Origin: Rostratula benghalensis
Lineage: Eukaryota > Chordata > Aves > Charadriiformes > Rostratulidae
Length of the DNA: 64,000 nucleotides
NCBI GenBank assembly: GCA_013399305.1
Contig: VXAI01000160.1
Coordinates: forward strand, 1,067,159 to 1,131,158
Reading direction: 5' to 3'
Shown: one piece after another, positions 60,280 through 64,000 of the stretch
How positions within the stretch are numbered: the first letter of the stretch is position 1
How the letters are laid out: each line of letters starts with the position of its first letter
Notes under the pieces: generated by a model
What the model saw: only the letters and a program-made list of their open reading frames with translations
Databases searched by the model: none
Told to the model about the DNA's origin: nothing
Translations under genes and position numbers: made by a program

Positions 60280-63200
60280 AAATAAGGTAGAAAAGAGCCA
60301 TTAAAAGAATAAAGCAAAAGCAAAGGCAGCACATGGAAGCAAAATACAACCAAAGGTTTATTCTCTACTTCCCATCAGCAGATGATGTTCAGACCCTTCT
60401 TGGGAAGTAGAGATTCTGTACACTTAGTGGTTGCTCCAGAAGACAAGTGTTTTAGTAACAAGTTCTCCCTCTCCTCCTCCCTTTTCTTAGTTTTTATTGC
60501 CATGCAGACATCTCACGGTATGGAATATCACTTTGACCAGTTTGAGTCAACTGTCCTGGCTATGTCCCCTTCCAAGACCTTGCTTACCCCCAGCCTACTG
60601 GTGAGGTGGGAATGTTGGAAGAGAGCCTTGATGCTGTGCAAGCACTGGTCAGCAGTAGCCAAATTGCTGGTGGATTATCAACACCTTTCCAGCTACTAAT
60701 GTAAAGCACAGCACTATGAGGGCTGCTATAGGGAAAAATAACCCCATCTCAGCCAGACCAAATACATCCTGTAATTTTTTGAGGGTTGAGCTCAGGGTTA
60801 TACTGGTGCCCTGTTGTGCTTATTAAAAAGAGGCTTAAATTTGCTTTGGTTTCACTACAGTCTGTGTGCTTTAAGTTAGCTTTCTGCAATAAGCAAGAAA
60901 CAGAGTGGGGAAAACGAGATCCAAAGTACATCTGATCTTGCAGAGCGCAACTTTGGGACAGGACTGTAGAAAGAATCATCTGGTTTAACAATCAAAGTGC
61001 ATTTGTGAGAGAGGTGATAGCAAAAGCTTTCATTCACTCAACTGCAAGAGACCTTTGGGTTTCTGTGTGGAATTTATCAGCCCTCCTCCACCGACAGACC
61101 TTCAGATAGTTTTCAGGTATGGTGAGAAAATGGACGTGAGAACCAACAGAAAACAGGTATACAGCTTTAAAATTATATACATAAAATTCTCTTCACCCTT
61201 TATTAAAAAAAACGAAATTATAAACCCAGTTATTTTTCAGCATTCATTTTAAATGCAATTTATTTCATTGTAAAACTGATGCTTGATACAAATTTACTGA
61301 AAAATCCATTGATTTTATTTGGAGTTTGATTTGAACCCTGACTTTGTTCCCTTCATTCTGTTTTCTGCTTTTGAAGATTGACTGGCATCAAATGGATGTG
61401 CAACTGAGAAACCGCGGAATAGTATATTAAACTATGTGCAGTAGTTTGATAAAATACCTGCCAATACCACTTCTTTCTTATAAGATATGCAGAATGATAT
61501 GGTTTTATTTAGGTAATACCTCTAACACAGTGAGACTCAACTTTTAAATTTCACTCTTAAATAATCCAAGTTAAAGCAAACAGCAGACGACTGCAAGGAA
61601 GAGCGCAGCTCTGATTTACACATGCTTTGTTGCAATTGTTTTCATCACACAAACTAGTTGCCAATATCGAGTGACAGATGTGAGACCTTGGGATTACGGA
61701 AACATCAAAATATGTCAGATCTTACCAGCTCTTGGAAAACGTAAAAGCCACCGCATTGACATTATTAAGTATTATAGGGGGTTGTGCTGTTGGAAAGGAA
61801 TCAGCAAAAAAATTCTGTAGGAGCTGAACTGTAATTCAAACATAGCTAATGCCAATCCTTATGTAGTTAGAAAACTGTTTCACTGTCTTAGCAAGGAGTA
61901 ACTGCATATTCTCTCTTGAATTCCTTGAAGAAGACCTCCAAGAAAAGAGCACAGAACAGGATAACACCTTTGGTCTAAGGATTCAAAGAAACTACAATTC
62001 AAGGACTGATAGGAGACTGTGGACACATCTTCAACACAGAAGCAAAGACAGCCTGCTGGTCAAGCAGCTCAGGTCTAAAAGCAGTATATCTAAGTTTGAG
62101 GGACACCAGACCAGAGCTAATAATCACTGCAAATTTATGAACTCCTTGACAGGGCTGACTAGCTTGTCACAGGACAGTGATAACACAGCAAAGACTGCCT
62201 CCAGAATGGCACTGTGCAGAGTCTGCATAGCTTCATGCTACATGGACCGATGACAGATACTCACTGCGCTAGAATTCTCTCCTGAAATGTCTCTGTAAAG
62301 TATCAGAACACTGCCAGCATCTCAAGTTTACTTCTATGTATCCAAGATATAGATACAAGCCCAGTAAGCCTAACATGCCCACAGACTTTAACCTGATTTT
62401 ATCATTTTATGATATGTTTTCGCTGGGATGTTTCTGAAGGAGCAGAGATGCAAACACTGGAATTACAGTCCACAGTTTACTATGGGAAGGTTTTCAGCCT
62501 GACTCCTTGATCTGGAGTACGGTGAGATGCAGGACTTAATTTCAAGAAAGTTAATGGCTGAATGCTCCACACTGAGGGCATTGCACAAGGGTCAGAGAAT
62601 CACTTAAATTATAATAACAACACCCTGTGTTCATCTAGCTAGGAGGCACTTTTAGGTTGCATCATACTAACATTTTGCTTTATAGTCCTTCAGTTTCCTC
62701 ATGTTCCTGTTTGGTTGAACAATCTGATTTTTTGCCTGCAAACTAGAAGCCCACAAACTGGATTTCAGAAAAAACTAAATGAGGATCTTCACTTCAGAGG
62801 TGCACCAAGTCTGGTACCCTCTCTAGTACAGCCAAAAGCATTTGGACATTGAGTAGATGACTTTGAACCATATATGCAATAAAGTTGTTCAGACCAGATA
62901 TACCTAATGTATAGTAAGATGTAGGGTTTCAGCATCTACTGCTTTGATCTACTGATTTACTCTTATTGTACTGAATTATTTGTTAATATAGACATAGCCT
63001 CGATTCTCCTTTTCTAATCACATACTAAATTCACCACATGCTGAAATGCAGATGAAAGCACTTCCTTATGTAATGCTAATAAACCTGGTTCCACTATAAT
63101 AAGTAGGAGTTCAGCCTTGTATTGCAGGGTGCTGAGATTTTCCTGCAGCAAGTTGTTACTTTAAAAAAAAAATCCCAAGAGTCTGAAAAATTTTGAAATC

Positions 63201-64000
63201 CATGCAATTTCAAAGAGACACCTCCTGAAAAACAATGATGAAATGGAGACCTACTTTTCCCAAAAAAATCAGAGAACAGATTTGACCTGGTTTTAATAAT
63301 TTGAATTCACTGATACCTGAAACCATTTTTCAATTTTAAGCTCATTGAAAGACTCTGTAATGTGGGTGACAAATCCAACATTGTCTTTGGATATTTCCAT
63401 ACAGATTTTTTAAGTAATATCACATACTGCGTTTTACTGAACTAGAGAGAAATTGTTCCCATTTCTTGTTTGTGTTTGTTTGTGTTTGATGCTTATCATG
63501 TAGTGAATTGTGAAATAAAAAGGAGTTTAGGAAAACAAAAATACCATCAGTACATGGCAATATATAGTTACTCCTGAAGAACAACTCATATTAAAGATCA
63601 TCCTATCCCCTTTTCTAGCAAAGCCTGGGCAAGGGGCAATTAAATGCCAGTTTACTGATGTTTTTTTTGCATAAGTATTTAATACTTTTTTGGACTGATT
63701 CCATGAGAAGAGCCTGTGTCAGAGCACAAAGGACTCTGGTGCAAAGCTTCCAAAACAGAAGACATTATGACCCTCAAAAAACAGAGGATGAATTTAGAAA
63801 TTTTGATCATATTACTGAATTCAACTGGGATGGTGAGATCTTAAGGATTTGCACCTCCTGGGTCAGTCTTCAGCTAACAGAACCCGTCTTGTAAATCATT
63901 TAGTGGCCAAATAAACATATCAGCAGTAAAACAACATCATGTATCTAAGAACTTGCCTCAAGCCAGGATCCCACTACACATATGAGTATCTCACCATTTT
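60280..64000. other. Unique AT-rich DNA to the window end
   Basis: No gene is recognised. The segment at 61530-61760 is complex, with several CpGs (GACGACTGC, GAGCGCAGC, ATATCGAG, ATTACGG, CACCGC), and could be another conserved non-coding block. The final plus-strand frame (63658-63894, 78 codons) has no known domain. Confidence 0.45.

Noticed and set aside
63658..63894. 78-codon frame near the window end as a coding exon
   Set aside because: No domain, no clear splice sites, and a length within chance expectation.

Overview
The window looks like nuclear DNA from a bird. It is AT-rich and repeat-poor. Almost every recognisable repeat is a CR1 LINE, and the copies carry the octameric ATTCTATG-type 3' tails and ORF2 remnants typical of avian CR1s. 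A crocodilian or turtle origin cannot be excluded from sequence alone. Apart from CR1 there are only a few very old SINE (MIR/CORE-like) and LINE relics, simple repeats and one ambiguous base at 41750. I found no convincing protein-coding gene, tRNA, rRNA, CRISPR array or operon. The open frames are the short chance frames expected in AT-rich DNA, except those inside CR1 copies. The window is best read as intergenic or deep intronic DNA (a gene desert).

Layout. 1-17 kb: mostly unique DNA with a G-quadruplex motif (6836), a MIR-like relic (9390), an AT-rich palindromic block (13435) and a TAGAA microsatellite (14757). 17-19.4 kb: a 5'-truncated minus-strand CR1, then a very old minus-strand CR1 split in two by about 745 bp of foreign DNA. 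19.4-24.7 kb: unique DNA with a CpG-bearing patch (21.9 kb) and a CR1 tail fragment (23.3 kb). 24.7-26.5 kb: a CR1 ORF2 copy with a second CR1 3' end nested inside it; both insertions are bounded by visible 8-bp target-site duplications. 28-32.6 kb: MIR-like relics and a GC-rich exon-like block (32405-32598). 34.7-36 kb: an internally deleted CR1 whose fused ORF2 remnant is still open for 140 codons, followed by a 38-bp tandem duplication. 38.5-39.8 kb: a pile-up of CR1 pieces. 40.8-41.6 kb: a fossil reverse-transcriptase LINE. 42-64 kb: mostly unique DNA with one CR1 tail (48.3 kb), several blocks that look like conserved non-coding elements (best at about 55.0-55.7 kb), a cluster of three perfect hairpins (58.0 kb) and a strong G-quadruplex motif (60256).

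Nothing here works as a gene system. The coherent story is transposon archaeology: successive CR1 waves, nesting, internal deletion and loss of the reverse-transcriptase catalytic residue, set in unique DNA that may hold distal enhancers. I did not find a clear undescribed biological system. The best leads are the 55-kb candidate element, the 32.4-kb exon-like block, the 58-kb hairpin cluster and the CR1 target-site duplications.
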